Of a stretch of 56,043 nucleotides of DNA, positions 1 to 9,773 are shown piece by piece (position 1 is the stretch's first letter; every line of letters begins with the position of its first letter). The translations under genes were made by a program, and so were the position numbers. Location of the stretch: assembly GCA_001637315.1 (NCBI GenBank), contig LSZA01000013.1, forward strand, positions 1 through 56,043, read 5' to 3'. The notes under the pieces were generated by a model. The model saw only the letters and a list, made by a program, of their open reading frames with translations. It was not told the DNA's origin and searched no databases. The DNA comes from Phormidium willei BDU 130791 (GTDB taxonomy: Bacteria > Cyanobacteriota > Cyanobacteriia > Cyanobacteriales > Geitlerinemataceae).

Positions 1-151
1 GCCCCCCAACTCCCCTCCTGGGTGGGGTGCCCGCTGGGGGGGGTCCGAGGATGGGGCAGCCCCGACATAATTCCCCCCCCCGATTCCTCATTCCCCGCAG
101 AGGGCGGCCACAAGGGTACGCCCCTAACTTGTTTTTGTTCCCTTTCCCCCC

Positions 152-901
152 ATGCCGATTACCCAATCCTCCATCTCAGGTCGCATCCACTCCTTTGAGA
201 GTTGTGGAACCGTCGATGGCCCAGGAATCCGTTTTGTCGTCTTCGCCCAAGGCTGTCCCCTACGCTGTCTGTACTGTCATAATCCCGACTGTCAGGAATC
301 AAGCGGCGGTCGCCAAGTCACCGTGAGCGAAATTCTCGAAGAAGTCGTCAAATATCGGTCTTATATGGAGTTTTCTAAGGGTGGGGTGACGGTGACCGGG
401 GGGGAACCCTTAATGCAGCCCGAATTTGTCCGAGAAATCTTCCGTCAATGTCAAACCTTGGGCATCCATACCGCCTTAGATACCTCAGGTTATATTCCCG
501 TTGAGGTCGCCAAGCCCGTCTTAGACAACACCGATTTAGTCCTATTAGACATTAAATCCTATCAACCCGAAACCTACCGAGCCGTGACCTGTGTCTCCGT
601 TGAGCCGACCTTAAGATTTGCTCGGTATTTAGATGAAATAAACAAACCCACTTGGATTCGTTTTGTTTTAGTTCCTGAGTTAACCAATCAGGCGGAAAAC
701 ATGGAAGGACTCGCTCAATTTTTGTCAAGCGTTAGGAACGTAGAACGATTGGAAATTTTGCCCTTTCATAAGATGGGAGAATATAAGTGGGAAGCTCTGG
801 GCTATGATTATCAATTAAAGGATACAGCGGAACCTACCCCAGAGCAGATTAACCAAGCCATAGACATCTTTTCCCGGTATCAGTTGCCCGTTGTCGCCTG
901 A
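152..901 (+). CDS. pflA: Pyruvate formate-lyase activating enzyme (radical SAM)
   Basis: A 249-residue radical SAM activase that would install the glycyl radical on pyruvate formate-lyase, the fermentative enzyme that splits pyruvate into acetyl-CoA and formate. Near the N-terminus lies the [4Fe-4S] motif CPLRCLYC (CxxxCxxC), preceded by GTVDGPGIR, a hallmark of the PflA/NrdG activases. VTGGEPLMQ is the SAM-binding GGE motif. Length fits the family (about 245). The ATG at 152 places the activase signature at the expected distance from the start. No pflB is in the window; it could lie upstream of position 1. Suggests capacity for dark anaerobic fermentation. Confidence 0.93.
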   Translation: MPITQSSISGRIHSFESCGTVDGPGIRFVVFAQGCPLRCLYCHNPDCQESSGGRQVTVSEILEEVVKYRSYMEFSKGGVTVTGGEPLMQPEFVREIFRQCQTLGIHTALDTSGYIPVEVAKPVLDNTDLVLLDIKSYQPETYRAVTCVSVEPTLRFARYLDEINKPTWIRFVLVPELTNQAENMEGLAQFLSSVRNVERLEILPFHKMGEYKWEALGYDYQLKDTAEPTPEQINQAIDIFSRYQLPVVA

Positions 902-915
902 TGGATGACAACCCA

Positions 916-1569
916 TTAGGACTTCACCCGATACCAGAGAGCCAGTCCACCCCCTCGTCCTCGGGCGGCGATCGCCGTCGGACTAATATAAAAGTAGTTA
1001 AAAAAGGCCTGTCGGGCGATCGCCGTCTCATCAAAGATCGCCTCTCGTTGCGCCCCTCCGCGCACGAAGCCATCAAAAAGGCTAATTCCATAGATTTGCG
1101 CCTGCAAGCGGGTAAAATCGAACGCTAGAAGGCGGTTGGCCCGTTTTGCTTCTGGGGTACTGCCCCCCTTTTGCCAAGCCACAGGGCCGGTCACCGTCAA
1201 GGTTAACCCTAAAACCTGCACCTGATTCTCCACTCGTCCCCCCTCTCCGCAGTGAGGCGGAGTCGGCGTCTCCTCATCCCGAGGTTGATAACGAATGCGG
1301 ATTCCCAGAAATCGCGGCAAATAGCGGCCCGCCCCCAGCCGGCCTCCCGCCTGTTGACGAGAGCGTTGAGTTCCGGTAATCCAACCCAATTGCCAGTCCC
1401 CTATCAACGCCTCAAAGTCCGGTGCAGGGGCGTTTTTTTGTGCCTGTTTTTTCGTCTGTTTTTCGGCAGTTAACAGGGCATCCCGCAAGGTTTCCGAGGG
1501 AGGTCGCTTGACACCACCCTCTCGCAACGATAGGGCTGCTGTTTCAAGAATTTCTAGGTAATCGGTCAT
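916..1569 (-). CDS. Conserved protein of unknown function (cyanobacterial/plastid type)
   Basis: A 217-residue protein starting MTDYLEIL. It has an acidic/basic N-terminal helix region, then a mixed beta-rich part containing DWQLGWITGT and, at the C-terminus, FNYFYISPTAIAARGRGGG. No signal peptide or membrane segment is visible. The late FNYFYIS...ARGRGG block looks like the strand end of a lipocalin-like fold, so a distant link to the PAP/fibrillin proteins of thylakoids is possible, but I cannot confirm it. It converges with pflA across a 14-base gap. The stretch around residues 95-115 is low in conservation character and may be a linker. Confidence 0.7.
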   Translation of the reverse strand: MTDYLEILETAALSLREGGVKRPPSETLRDALLTAEKQTKKQAQKNAPAPDFEALIGDWQLGWITGTQRSRQQAGGRLGAGRYLPRFLGIRIRYQPRDEETPTPPHCGEGGRVENQVQVLGLTLTVTGPVAWQKGGSTPEAKRANRLLAFDFTRLQAQIYGISLFDGFVRGGAQREAIFDETAIARQAFFNYFYISPTAIAARGRGGGLALWYRVKS

Positions 1570-1570
1570 G

Positions 1571-1609
1571 TCAGTCGATGGGTTCAGTCGATGGGTTCAG
1601 TCTATCGGG
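1571..1609. repeat. Three 13-bp tandem repeats
   Basis: Two identical copies of TCAGTCGATGGGT (1571-1583 and 1584-1596) are followed by a third, imperfect copy (1597-1609). They sit immediately upstream of the start of the minus-strand gene at 1569. This is one of several short tandem arrays in spacers of this window. Confidence 0.85.
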
Positions 1610-1639
1610 GGAACACTGTTGGAACAGAGGTTTCGTTTG

Positions 1640-1759
1640 TACCAAAAACTACTAGATTCAGTGGCGAAACACCCGTAGGGGAAGGAACTAGGACTATCCT
1701 ATCGCGAGGTAGGAAGACCGCGCTCTCCGGCTTTGCCATGAGCGTTGGGAGGATGTCAC
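1640..1759 (+). pseudogene. Solo right end and tnpB 3' relic of an IS200/IS605-type element
   Basis: No transposase gene precedes this stretch, yet its end closely resembles the tnpB end of the intact element at 8475-9773. Read on the plus strand, 1711-1759 follows the pattern GAAGxCCGCxCTCT...AGCGTT..GGGAGxATGTCAC, as does the intact copy read on the minus strand. The translation carries GRKTALSG...SVGRMSR, matching GRKTGEAR...ALGSGACHR at the TnpB C-terminus in the same frame. The remainder of tnpB is absent. It could be a deletion scar or a minimal end able to be mobilised in trans. It lies 57 bases upstream of the glutathione transferase start. Confidence 0.6.
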
Positions 1760-1816
1760 GAACCGTGAAAGAGGTGTTAGAGTTAGGATTAGCCCAAAAA
1801 AGCGCTTGAACTCCCG

Positions 1817-3022
1817 ATGTCCACATCTCCCTTAAGCTGGTCAGAACTGGAACACTTCACCGACACTCCCCCCGATTTGGTGAACGGACCCACGAACCCC
1901 CAGGCCCGACTACGACTGTTTGGCCAAGATGAAGCGGCGGTACAAGTCACCCTCTATCGGGATCATCATGCTTGGTGTCCCTATTGTCAAAAAGTTTGGT
2001 TGTGGTTGGAAGAGAAACAAATCCCCTATCGCATCGAAAAAGTGACCATGTTCTGTTATGGCCAAAAAGAACGTTGGTATAAGCAAAAAGTTCCCTCGGG
2101 GATGTTGCCAGCGGTGGAACTTAAGGGTCAGTTGATTACAGAAAGTGATGATATTTTACTCGCCTTAGAAGAAGAATTTGGCCCGTTGAAGTTTTCAATG
2201 CGCGATCGCCAGGTTTTACCCCTACGACAATTAGAACGCGTGTTATTTCGCGCCTGGTGTGTGTGGCTCTGTCGCCCCAGTCTCTCAGAACGTCAGGACC
2301 GTAACGCCCGTGAACAGTTTATCGAAGTGGTTCAGGAGGTAGAAGCGGCTCTGGCTGCAACGCCTGGCCCCTACTTTTTGTCGGAATTTAGCACCGCTGA
2401 TGTGGTCTTTACGCCCTATGTAGAACGGATGAACGCCAGTCTGTTTTACTACAAAGGCTATTCGTTGCGAGAAGAAAATCCTCGCCTCTCGGACTGGTTT
2501 GATGGCTTAGAAAGCCGTTCAACCTATCGGGGAACTCAGAGCGATTTCCATACCCATGTCCATGATTTACCGCCCCAAATGGGGGGCTGTTGGGCCAACA
2601 ACAGCCCACAAACGGAACTGAATCAAATTCGCGTCGATCGCGGGTCCTGGTTTGAGCTTCCCGATGCTACCTATCCAGAACCGCAAAACTCTTACTCAGA
2701 AGCCTTGCGGCGAGTGCTGAAACATCGCCAGAACCTGATTCGCGTCAATCCCGCGCCAGATGAGCTGTTTGAGACGGCCCTGCGTTGTGCGTTGACGAAT
2801 TTGATGGTTGGGGAAGATTGTCAACCGCCAGCGGGGAGTGAGGTAGGGTTACGCTATCTGCGCGATCGCATTAGTGTCCCCCGCGATATGTCGATTTATG
2901 CGGCCAAGCGGCTGCGTCAATCCCTCGAAGCCACCGCCGCCTTAAGCGGGCCGGCTCAAGGTCCCAAAATTCCCGTCCGACATCGCCGCGACCAAGATCC
3001 GGCCAACTTTGCGGCGGAGTAG
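1817..3022 (+). CDS. Glutathione S-transferase family protein with long C-terminal extension
   Basis: A 401-residue cytosolic protein. Residues about 45-125 form a thioredoxin-fold GST N-terminal domain with the CPYC redox/glutathione motif in [11 protein letters not shown], followed by LPAVEL (cis-Pro loop) and ESDDIL (gamma-glutamyl contact). Residues about 135-240 look like the all-helical GST C-terminal domain. A further 150 residues, ending in a basic tail, exceed the usual 200-230 residue GST; long versions of this kind are common in cyanobacteria. Substrate is not predictable. It sits just downstream of the IS relic, so its promoter may lie within or beside that scar. Confidence 0.85.
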   Translation: MSTSPLSWSELEHFTDTPPDLVNGPTNPQARLRLFGQDEAAVQVTLYRDHHAWCPYCQKVWLWLEEKQIPYRIEKVTMFCYGQKERWYKQKVPSGMLPAVELKGQLITESDDILLALEEEFGPLKFSMRDRQVLPLRQLERVLFRAWCVWLCRPSLSERQDRNAREQFIEVVQEVEAALAATPGPYFLSEFSTADVVFTPYVERMNASLFYYKGYSLREENPRLSDWFDGLESRSTYRGTQSDFHTHVHDLPPQMGGCWANNSPQTELNQIRVDRGSWFELPDATYPEPQNSYSEALRRVLKHRQNLIRVNPAPDELFETALRCALTNLMVGEDCQPPAGSEVGLRYLRDRISVPRDMSIYAAKRLRQSLEATAALSGPAQGPKIPVRHRRDQDPANFAAE

Positions 3023-3030
3023 TTTGATCA

Positions 3031-4362
3031 TCACGGAACTCGACGGCCACGGCCGAGAGCATTGCCTAAATTAGCCAGCGCTTCTCCGTAGCCGGGATCG
3101 ATCGCGATCGCCTGTCGCCAAGCCGCCACCGCCCGATCCACATAACCCATCGCAAACAACAGCTCACCCAAACCATTATAAATCTCAGGGGAATTCGGTT
3201 CTAAGGCCAAGGCGGCTTGATAGGACAAATTCGCTCGTTCATACTGTTGTCGTTGGGCCAGTAGGTCTCCCATACGAGCATGAGCTAAACCAAAATTAGG
3301 GTCGGCATTGAGGGCATTTTGAAAGGCGCGAATGGCCTCGGGAAACTTAAACTCCCGTGTCGCATAGACATTACCCACCCCAAAATAGGCTCGGGCCAAT
3401 TCCCGCGACGAGGGGCGAGACTGGGTCTGATATAAGTCAATGGCCCGTAAAAACATCTCCAGAGCCTCCCGTTCCTGACCCAGAGCTAAATAGGCATCTC
3501 CTAAACTGCGAAAGGCATCGGCTGAGTTAGGATTGAGGGCGATCGCCTCCTCCAACAACGGCAACGCTCCCGCCGCATCCCCCGTCTCGAGTCGGGCAAA
3601 CCCCTGATAATATCTGACCCGAGCATTATCGCCAGTTCGTTGGCCCGCCTGTTCCAGAAACACGAACGCTTCCCGAGTCCGTCCTAAACGCATTAGCGTC
3701 TCCCCCATGGCTCCATAAGCCCCCTCAAACTCGGGATCGAGGTTAAGAGTCCGTTGCAGGGAAACCAAGGCTTCCTCGGGGCGATTAAGGCTGAGGAGGG
3801 TTTCAGCCAGGGCATAATGACCCGCCGCGAATTGAGGCGCAGCGGTGACCGACTGTTGAAACCAGCTCAACGCCTCGGGGAAGCGTCCCTGACGCGAGCG
3901 AATCAGACCGATATTGTAGTACGCCGCTCCTAACTGCGGCTGGAGGGCGATCGCCCGCTCATACACCTCAATGGCCGCCTCGAGCCGTCCCAAAGACCGA
4001 TAGGCCACCCCGAGATTATTCAACGCCTCAGCATAGCGGGGGCGCAACTCTAACGCCCGTTCATAAGCCTCAATGGCTTCGGCGGCCTCACCTTGTCCCT
4101 GTAACGCTCGTCCTAGATTATTCCAAGCCTCATGATCGGCCCCGTCAAACTGCACCACCTCCCGGAATGCGGCCTCGGCCTGGTCAAAACGATTCTCATT
4201 GAGAAAACGCAACCCTTCTTGAAAGACAAACCCCGTGCTGCCAAAGGCTTGAGCCAGTCGAGGCGGTGGGGTGGCCGTGGCGGCCACCTTCGGGACCCCA
4301 CAAACCCCTAATACGACCATGACTCCAACGGCAAACCGTGACATTCCTGTGTGATTCATCAT
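3031..4362 (-). CDS. Exported tetratricopeptide-repeat protein
   Basis: A 443-residue protein with an N-terminal signal peptide (basic start, hydrophobic core around residues 8-22, Ala-x-Ala-like end) and about ten consecutive 34-residue TPR units. Typical unit features are visible throughout: AWNNLGRAL, ALNNLGVAY, AYYNIGLI, PEAIRAFQNAL and a final EALANLGNALG. TPR arrays are protein-protein scaffolds; the signal peptide points to the periplasm or thylakoid lumen. It converges with the GST gene, with only 8 bases between stops. No enzymatic domain is visible, so the partner is unknown. Confidence 0.88.
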   Translation of the reverse strand: MMNHTGMSRFAVGVMVVLGVCGVPKVAATATPPPRLAQAFGSTGFVFQEGLRFLNENRFDQAEAAFREVVQFDGADHEAWNNLGRALQGQGEAAEAIEAYERALELRPRYAEALNNLGVAYRSLGRLEAAIEVYERAIALQPQLGAAYYNIGLIRSRQGRFPEALSWFQQSVTAAPQFAAGHYALAETLLSLNRPEEALVSLQRTLNLDPEFEGAYGAMGETLMRLGRTREAFVFLEQAGQRTGDNARVRYYQGFARLETGDAAGALPLLEEAIALNPNSADAFRSLGDAYLALGQEREALEMFLRAIDLYQTQSRPSSRELARAYFGVGNVYATREFKFPEAIRAFQNALNADPNFGLAHARMGDLLAQRQQYERANLSYQAALALEPNSPEIYNGLGELLFAMGYVDRAVAAWRQAIAIDPGYGEALANLGNALGRGRRVP

Positions 4363-4903
4363 TGCCTCTTCCCGTACTGCCTAATCCCGGCCATGGCCGA
4401 GGGTCAACCCTGCTCTCGAAGTATACCTTGACCTCCCGTGACGGTCTCAGGTCAAGAAATGCTCATTAACTATCCCAACCTAGCGTTACGACAAACGCCA
4501 TAATTCCCATGATTAAAGAACTTCACCGGCTCAGCTTCCAGTGGCGATCGCCCCAGGATAACTGACACAGGTGTTTGCATCCCTGGCCAACTTTGTAATA
4601 CGCTAAAGATACCTTAACCTTCGGCCAGCCCTACCTAACGTCCCGTTCTGCAACCGCCTCAAGACGACGGCTATCCTACCTATCCTGTTTCGGCTCTCCT
4701 CACTGTCGCCATCTGTTCTGGGAGATAGATTATATTAATGAGGTATACAAAAGTTCATAATTGCTGCCATCGGGTTTCAGCCCCTGAACTGACATCGAGA
4801 AAACTGACATCCAGAAACCGGCATTCTACGGCCCAACCCTTTAACCTAAAGATACGGTTGTCCTTCCCCCTGCCCCTTACACATCGATTTGACATAAAAG
4901 CTC
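4363..4903. other. 541-bp divergent spacer between TPR gene and clpC
   Basis: No credible ORF, tRNA or structured RNA was found. A 15-bp near-perfect tandem duplication (ACTGACATCGAGAAA-like) lies at 4788-4802 and 4803-4817. An AT-rich patch at 4731-4760 is the best place for a clpC promoter, but no well-spaced -35/-10 pair stands out. Divergent promoters for the flanking genes must lie here. Confidence 0.6.
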
Positions 4904-7375
4904 ATGTTTGAACATTTTACAGACAAAGCCATCCGAGTCGTCATGTTGGCTCAAGAAGAAGCCCGCCGGCTCAAACACAACATGGTGGGGACTGAGCAGA
5001 TTTTGCTAGGTCTCGTTGGTGAGGGAAGCAGTATCGCCGCCAATGTCCTGAGTAAGTTTAGCGTCACCCGTGACGGTGCGCGCCGAGAAGTCGAACAACT
5101 CATTGGTCGCGGTTCCGGCTTCACCTCTGCCGAAATTCCCTTTACCCCGAAAGCCAAGCGGGTCTTTGAATATGCCGTCGAAGAAGCTCGGCAACTCGGT
5201 CATAACTATATTGCCCCCGAACATATCCTATTGGGGCTAACTCGCGATGAAGAAGGGGTCGCGGCGACGGTATTGCATAATCTGGGAGTCGATCTCGGAG
5301 ATATTCGCACTCAAGTGATGAAACAACTCGGGGAAGTGGCCGGCGTGGCTCCTGGGGGACAACCGTCGAGTAAGAGCGGTAAGATGGCTACCCTCGACGA
5401 GTTTGGCACCAACTTAACCCAACTGGCCGCCGAAGGAAAACTCGACCCTGTAGTGGGACGCGATCGCGAAACTGAGCGTCTGGTGCAAATCCTGGGCCGT
5501 CGTACTAAAAATAACCCCATCCTCGTCGGCGAACCGGGTATCGGTAAAACGGCGATCGCTGAAGGCTTGGCCCAACGGATTGTCACCAATGCGGTTCCTG
5601 AACTGCTCGAAAACAAACAAGTCATCGCCATTGATATGGGGATGCTAGTCGCCGGAACGCGCTTCAGGGGAGAGTTTGAAGAACGGCTCAAAAATATTAT
5701 CGAGGAAGTCCGCAGCAACGCCAATGTGATTCTCGTGATTGACGAAATCCATACCTTAGTCGGGGCCGGGGCCTTAGAAGGAGGCCTCGATGCGGCGAAT
5801 ATCCTCAAACCCGCTCTGGCTCGGGGTGAGCTGCAATGTATCGGGGCCACCACCCTCGATGAGTTCCGCAAGCATATCGAGCGAGATGCTGCGCTAGAAC
5901 GGCGTTTCCAGCCGATTATGGTCGGGGAGCCAACCGTCCAAGAAACCATCGAGATTCTCTTTGGCTTACGCGATCGCTACGAGCAACATCACCAGCTCAC
6001 CATCGCCGATGAAGCCTTAGAAGCGGCGGCCGAACTCTCTGATCGCTACATTAACGATCGCTTCCTCCCCGACAAGGCCATCGACCTCATCGATGAAGCC
6101 GGATCTCGGGTGCATATTGAGCATTTCAAAGCCTCTCCCGCCTCCCGAGAACTCAAACGGGAACTGGCTCAGGTGATTAAAGACAAAGACAGCGCCGTTA
6201 GCGAACAAGACTTCGAGAAAGCTAGTCAACTGCGCGATCGCGAACTCGAAACCCGCGCTAAAATCGACCAACTCTCCATCGAACGCCAACAAACCCCCCA
6301 AGGTGCGCCGATGGTCACCGAAGAAAACATCGCCGAGATTGTCTCAAGCTGGACCGGAGTTCCAGTGACGAAACTCGAAGAAACGGAATCCGAGAAACTG
6401 CTGCACCTCGAAGACACCCTGCACGAACGTCTCATTGGTCAAGAAGAGGCCGTTCGCGCGGTCTCCCGTGCGGTGCGTCGCGCTCGGGTGGGCCTGAAAA
6501 ATCCCCATCGTCCCATCGCCAGCTTCATCTTCTCGGGACCGACTGGGGTCGGTAAAACCGAACTCACCAAAGCCTTGGCGGCTTACTTCTTCGGTGCTGA
6601 AGAGTCCATGATTCGCCTCGATATGTCCGAGTTCATGGAACGCCATACCGTATCGAAGCTGATTGGTTCGCCTCCGGGATTTGTCGGGTATGACGAAGGA
6701 GGACAACTCACCGAAGCGGTGCGTCGTCGTCCCTATTCGGTGATTCTCTTCGATGAGATTGAGAAGGCTCACCCCGATGTCTTTAACCTGTTGCTGCAAA
6801 TCCTCGAAGATGGTCGTTTAACCGATTCGAAGGGTCGCGTGGTGGACTTCAAGAACACCTTGCTGATTATGACCTCCAACATCGGCTCTCGCGTCATCGA
6901 GAAAGGTGGCGGCGGCCTCGGCTTTGAAATCGCTGGCGATGAAACCGATGCTCAGTACAACCGCATCCGTAACCTGGTGAATGAAGAACTGAAACAGTAC
7001 TTCCGGCCTGAGTTCCTCAACCGCCTAGATGACATCATCGTCTTTAGCCAACTCAACCGCGAAGAAATCAAGCAAATCGCCGATATCGAGTTGAAACGTG
7101 TCTTCGAGCGCCTGGTGGAAAAAGACATCCGTCTGCAAGCCACCGAAGCCTTCAAGAACCGTTTGGCTGATGAAGGCTATGACCCCGCTTACGGTGCGCG
7201 TCCCCTGCGTCGGGCGATTATGCGCCTCCTCGAAGATGTCTTGGCTGAGAAGATGCTCTCAGGTGAAATCCAAGACGGCGATCGCGCCATCATTGACCTC
7301 GACGATGATGGACAGGTGATTATCTCCAAGGACAATGTGGAACTGCGTTTCCCGGAATTGGTGTCCACCCAGTAA
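4904..7375 (+). CDS. clpC: ATP-dependent Clp protease ATPase subunit ClpC
   Basis: An 823-residue Hsp100 unfoldase that feeds substrates to ClpP. Order of domains: two Clp_N repeats (about 1-150, [12 protein letters not shown] start typical of ClpC), AAA+ domain 1 with Walker A GEPGIGKT and Walker [10 protein letters not shown], a UVR-containing middle domain (about 410-450), AAA+ domain 2 with GPTGVGKT and VILFDEIE, and the C-terminal D2-small domain. Length matches cyanobacterial and plastid ClpC (about 820-840). In cyanobacteria ClpC is generally essential. It stands alone as a transcription unit and is followed by a strong hairpin terminator. Confidence 0.98.
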   Translation: MFEHFTDKAIRVVMLAQEEARRLKHNMVGTEQILLGLVGEGSSIAANVLSKFSVTRDGARREVEQLIGRGSGFTSAEIPFTPKAKRVFEYAVEEARQLGHNYIAPEHILLGLTRDEEGVAATVLHNLGVDLGDIRTQVMKQLGEVAGVAPGGQPSSKSGKMATLDEFGTNLTQLAAEGKLDPVVGRDRETERLVQILGRRTKNNPILVGEPGIGKTAIAEGLAQRIVTNAVPELLENKQVIAIDMGMLVAGTRFRGEFEERLKNIIEEVRSNANVILVIDEIHTLVGAGALEGGLDAANILKPALARGELQCIGATTLDEFRKHIERDAALERRFQPIMVGEPTVQETIEILFGLRDRYEQHHQLTIADEALEAAAELSDRYINDRFLPDKAIDLIDEAGSRVHIEHFKASPASRELKRELAQVIKDKDSAVSEQDFEKASQLRDRELETRAKIDQLSIERQQTPQGAPMVTEENIAEIVSSWTGVPVTKLEETESEKLLHLEDTLHERLIGQEEAVRAVSRAVRRARVGLKNPHRPIASFIFSGPTGVGKTELTKALAAYFFGAEESMIRLDMSEFMERHTVSKLIGSPPGFVGYDEGGQLTEAVRRRPYSVILFDEIEKAHPDVFNLLLQILEDGRLTDSKGRVVDFKNTLLIMTSNIGSRVIEKGGGGLGFEIAGDETDAQYNRIRNLVNEELKQYFRPEFLNRLDDIIVFSQLNREEIKQIADIELKRVFERLVEKDIRLQATEAFKNRLADEGYDPAYGARPLRRAIMRLLEDVLAEKMLSGEIQDGDRAIIDLDDDGQVIISKDNVELRFPELVSTQ

Positions 7376-7430
7376 CCGGATTGGGGTCAATTACCCCTTG
7401 ACATTTACCCCATAATGTGATATTCAGCAG

Positions 7431-7462
7431 AACGGCGATGAGTTACGACTCGTCGCCGTTTT
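7431..7462 (+). terminator. clpC terminator overlapping the convergent gene's last codons
   Basis: A 13-bp stem (7431-7443 with 7448-7460, one G-T pair) closes a TACG loop and runs into TTTT. It lies 56 bases after the clpC stop. The right arm also encodes the last residues (DENGDES) of the convergent minus-strand gene. Confidence 0.8.
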
Positions 7463-7796
7463 CATCACCCGGTTCAGTATTGGGGGAGTCTGGAGAAACG
7501 TCGGGGAGCGTCGCCTCGTTGACAAACTCCGCCGCTTCGGGTTCCGGCGGGCGATCGCTACTCCAGGCCCACCAAACACAGCCACAGGAGCAGTGATAGA
7601 ACTCTTGCCATTTCCGGGTATAGTCGGCAGTATAGACGGGCGCACGTCGGTTTAGCCAAACTTTCTCGGCTTGACGGCTACTAGCTCCACATTGAGGACA
7701 ACGAAAGTTAAAGGCGTGAACCGCAGGTTGGGTCCAGTCCGGAGCAATTGGCGCAAAGGCATCCATAGGAGAGAATAAGCTAAACAGGGACTCCAT
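7443..7796 (-). CDS. Small zinc-ribbon protein, conserved in cyanobacteria
   Basis: About 117 residues if translation starts at the ATG at 7796 (MESLFSLFSP); the longer upstream reading frame would run into the divergent DUF3318 gene and is less likely. A second possible start is MDAFAPIA nearby. Two cysteine pairs, FRCPQC near residue 35 and YHCSCGC near residue 69, look like a zinc ribbon, followed by WWAWSSDRP and an acidic, proline-rich disordered tail. No function is known to me. Its stop codon is embedded in the clpC terminator hairpin. Confidence 0.72.
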   Translation of the reverse strand: MESLFSLFSPMDAFAPIAPDWTQPAVHAFNFRCPQCGASSRQAEKVWLNRRAPVYTADYTRKWQEFYHCSCGCVWWAWSSDRPPEPEAAEFVNEATLPDVSPDSPNTEPGDENGDES

Positions 7797-7866
7797 CCCC
7801 CATTGTGGCAAGCTCCCGCAGACCCTGCAATCACGATTCTTGCAACCTCCTATCTCGCAACCTCCT

Positions 7867-8478
7867 ATGAACCCAGCCATCGAGACGCATCGCCTCCTGG
7901 ATTTAATGCCCGCCTCCGGGCGTATGTTCGCCAAAATTGTCAGTCAACCGAGTTTGTCTAAGGTGATTGACACGCCGTTTCCAGTGCCTTGGAAGCGCGA
8001 TCGCCTAATTTTGATTAATTTTGACGATTGGCAAGAATTGAGCCAGCCTCAGCGGGATTTACTGCTGTTACGAAGCGTTTGTTGGCAGTTAGAGATTCGC
8101 TGGTTTAAGCTCGATGTCTATCAAGGACTGGGATTAGCTGGGATTGTCGCCACAGCCGTTGAGGTGGCTCAAGCTGATGCAGTGGGGATAGTCGCAGCGG
8201 GAAGTTTGACGGCGATCGCCCTCAATCAGATTTGGCGACAGAACCAATCCACCGCCTCGGAACTGGCCGCCGATGAAGCGGCGATCGCCGTGGCCCAACG
8301 TCGCGGCTATGATGAAGTCGAAGCCACTAAAGCCTTAGTCTCAGCGATTAAGGCCGTCGTCGAACTCGAAGGACGACCTGGGTTATCCTTTACAGAGTTA
8401 GTTCGCTGTCAAAATCTGCGGGCCATGGCCGGCGTCTCAGGCGTCACGGTTCCTGAAAGCCTCCGTCAAGAGCGGTGA
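7867..8478 (+). CDS. DUF3318 domain protein
   Basis: A 203-residue cyanobacterial protein. The ATG at 7867 gives the usual family start MNPAIETHRLLDLMPASGRM. The middle section LGLAGIVATAVEV...AVGIVAAGSLTAIAL is hydrophobic and could pack against or span a membrane; it is followed by ELAADEAAIAVAQRRGYDE, which loosely resembles the helix of M48 peptidases but lacks an HExxH motif. Function is unknown. The stop codon (8476-8478) coincides with the conserved terminal GTGACATG-like end of the inserted IS605-type element, so the reading frame was almost certainly preserved by chance or selection at insertion. Confidence 0.85.
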   Translation: MNPAIETHRLLDLMPASGRMFAKIVSQPSLSKVIDTPFPVPWKRDRLILINFDDWQELSQPQRDLLLLRSVCWQLEIRWFKLDVYQGLGLAGIVATAVEVAQADAVGIVAAGSLTAIALNQIWRQNQSTASELAADEAAIAVAQRRGYDEVEATKALVSAIKAVVELEGRPGLSFTELVRCQNLRAMAGVSGVTVPESLRQER

Positions 8479-9773
8479 CATGCTCCCGACCCTAACGCTT
8501 CGCGTAGAGGGCGGGCTTCTCCAGTCTTTCGACCTTCGCGTTTTATAGTGAGCCGATGCCCCAGGCCCACTTTTTTGATGAGTACCCCAGAGTTAACGTC
8601 TCGCGGCATAGAGGCTCCACAATGGGGGCAGCTATGCCAGCGGTCGGATAGCTCTTTCGGGACTCGGTTCAGGCAAATTGCACAATGTTGGGACGTGCCA
8701 GCGGGATTTACCTTCACAACCAACCGCCCAGCTTTTGCAGCTTTGTACGGAAGGATTTCGTTCAGGAACCCAGCTATCCCGGCATCAGCAAAACTTTTAT
8801 TCAGTCCCGACTTAGCCGCTTGCCCGTTAGGGAGGAATGTTCCATCCTCACCCTGTTTTGGCTTATTGCGTCGGGCCATATTGGAAACTTTCAAATCTTC
8901 GACAAAGATGACATCAGCCTTGTCGACTAGCTCTTGAGCGGTTTCAAAATGCCACTGCCTACGCTGCCTCGCAATGCGTTGATGCAGCTTGGCAATTTTG
9001 GCATTGAGCTTTCGCCGCGCCTTCGATCCCTTGGGCCTCAGTTCCCGCTTTGCCTGAAGCTTAGCCAGCCTCTTTTCAGCGTGGCGGTAGAACTTGGGTG
9101 GCGTCTTTGTGGTGCCGTCTGAGCAAGCGACGAAATACTCCAATCCAGCATCTACGCCCAGGCTGTTGGCCTCTGTCGGGACAACCTCAGGCAGTGGGGT
9201 TTCTGGTACCGACTTATCCTCTAGGGAGAACGTGATGTACCAGCCATCGGCCTTGAGGGAGATTGCCGCTGTCTTGAGTGCAAACCCTTCAGGCAATGGC
9301 CTATGGCGGATGAACTTCACCGCCCCAATCTTAGGCAGGTTGACTCGATTGACGTCAATCCAGTCGTGGCTTGCCTGGGGATAGGTGAACGTGCGATAGC
9401 GGTGCTTTCCTTTGAATCGGGGCTTCCCGCTATGTTTGCCCGAGCTATCACCCTTGATAAATCGCTTAAAGGCCAGGTTGACCCGCTTCACCATGTCTTG
9501 AAGAACCTGGGAATGGATCTTTTTGTACCAAGGCCGCTCACCCTTTAGCGGCACCAATGACCGCTTCTGGCCGTAGTAGTCGGGCTGCTCCCGTTGCTCG
9601 GCAATGCTTGCCACCAGTGGGCAAGCGTTCACTGGACAACGGTTCATTTCCCACCCATCGAAGCGATCTGCCAGCAGCCAGTTGTACTGGTGCCGCAACA
9701 TATCGAGCCAGCGACTCATTTGACATCGCTGTTCGTAGGTTGGTTGAAGTCGGTATTGGTAGGCTGTTCGCAT
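8466..9773 (-). CDS. tnpB: TnpB RNA-guided nuclease of IS605-type element
   Basis: A 435-residue TnpB (OrfB), ancestor of Cas12-type nucleases. An N-terminal HTH/OrfB region (MRTAYQYRLQPT) is followed by a RuvC-like fold with all three acidic residues: D208 (SLGVDAG), E292 (FVEDLKV) and D392 (PRDVNSG). The zinc finger between motifs II and III has C364/C367 and C382/C385. The ATG at 9773 gives the standard family start; ten further in-frame residues upstream are possible. The stop codon falls in the flanking DUF3318 gene, beyond the presumed element end. Everything looks intact, so the nuclease is probably active. Confidence 0.93.
   Translation of the reverse strand: MRTAYQYRLQPTYEQRCQMSRWLDMLRHQYNWLLADRFDGWEMNRCPVNACPLVASIAEQREQPDYYGQKRSLVPLKGERPWYKKIHSQVLQDMVKRVNLAFKRFIKGDSSGKHSGKPRFKGKHRYRTFTYPQASHDWIDVNRVNLPKIGAVKFIRHRPLPEGFALKTAAISLKADGWYITFSLEDKSVPETPLPEVVPTEANSLGVDAGLEYFVACSDGTTKTPPKFYRHAEKRLAKLQAKRELRPKGSKARRKLNAKIAKLHQRIARQRRQWHFETAQELVDKADVIFVEDLKVSNMARRNKPKQGEDGTFLPNGQAAKSGLNKSFADAGIAGFLNEILPYKAAKAGRLVVKVNPAGTSQHCAICLNRVPKELSDRWHSCPHCGASMPRDVNSGVLIKKVGLGHRLTIKREGRKTGEARPLREALGSGACHRS

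Noticed and set aside
5311-5949. A 212-codon open frame antisense to clpC
   Set aside because: Ser/Arg/Pro-rich shadow of the first AAA+ domain, with no ribosome binding site.
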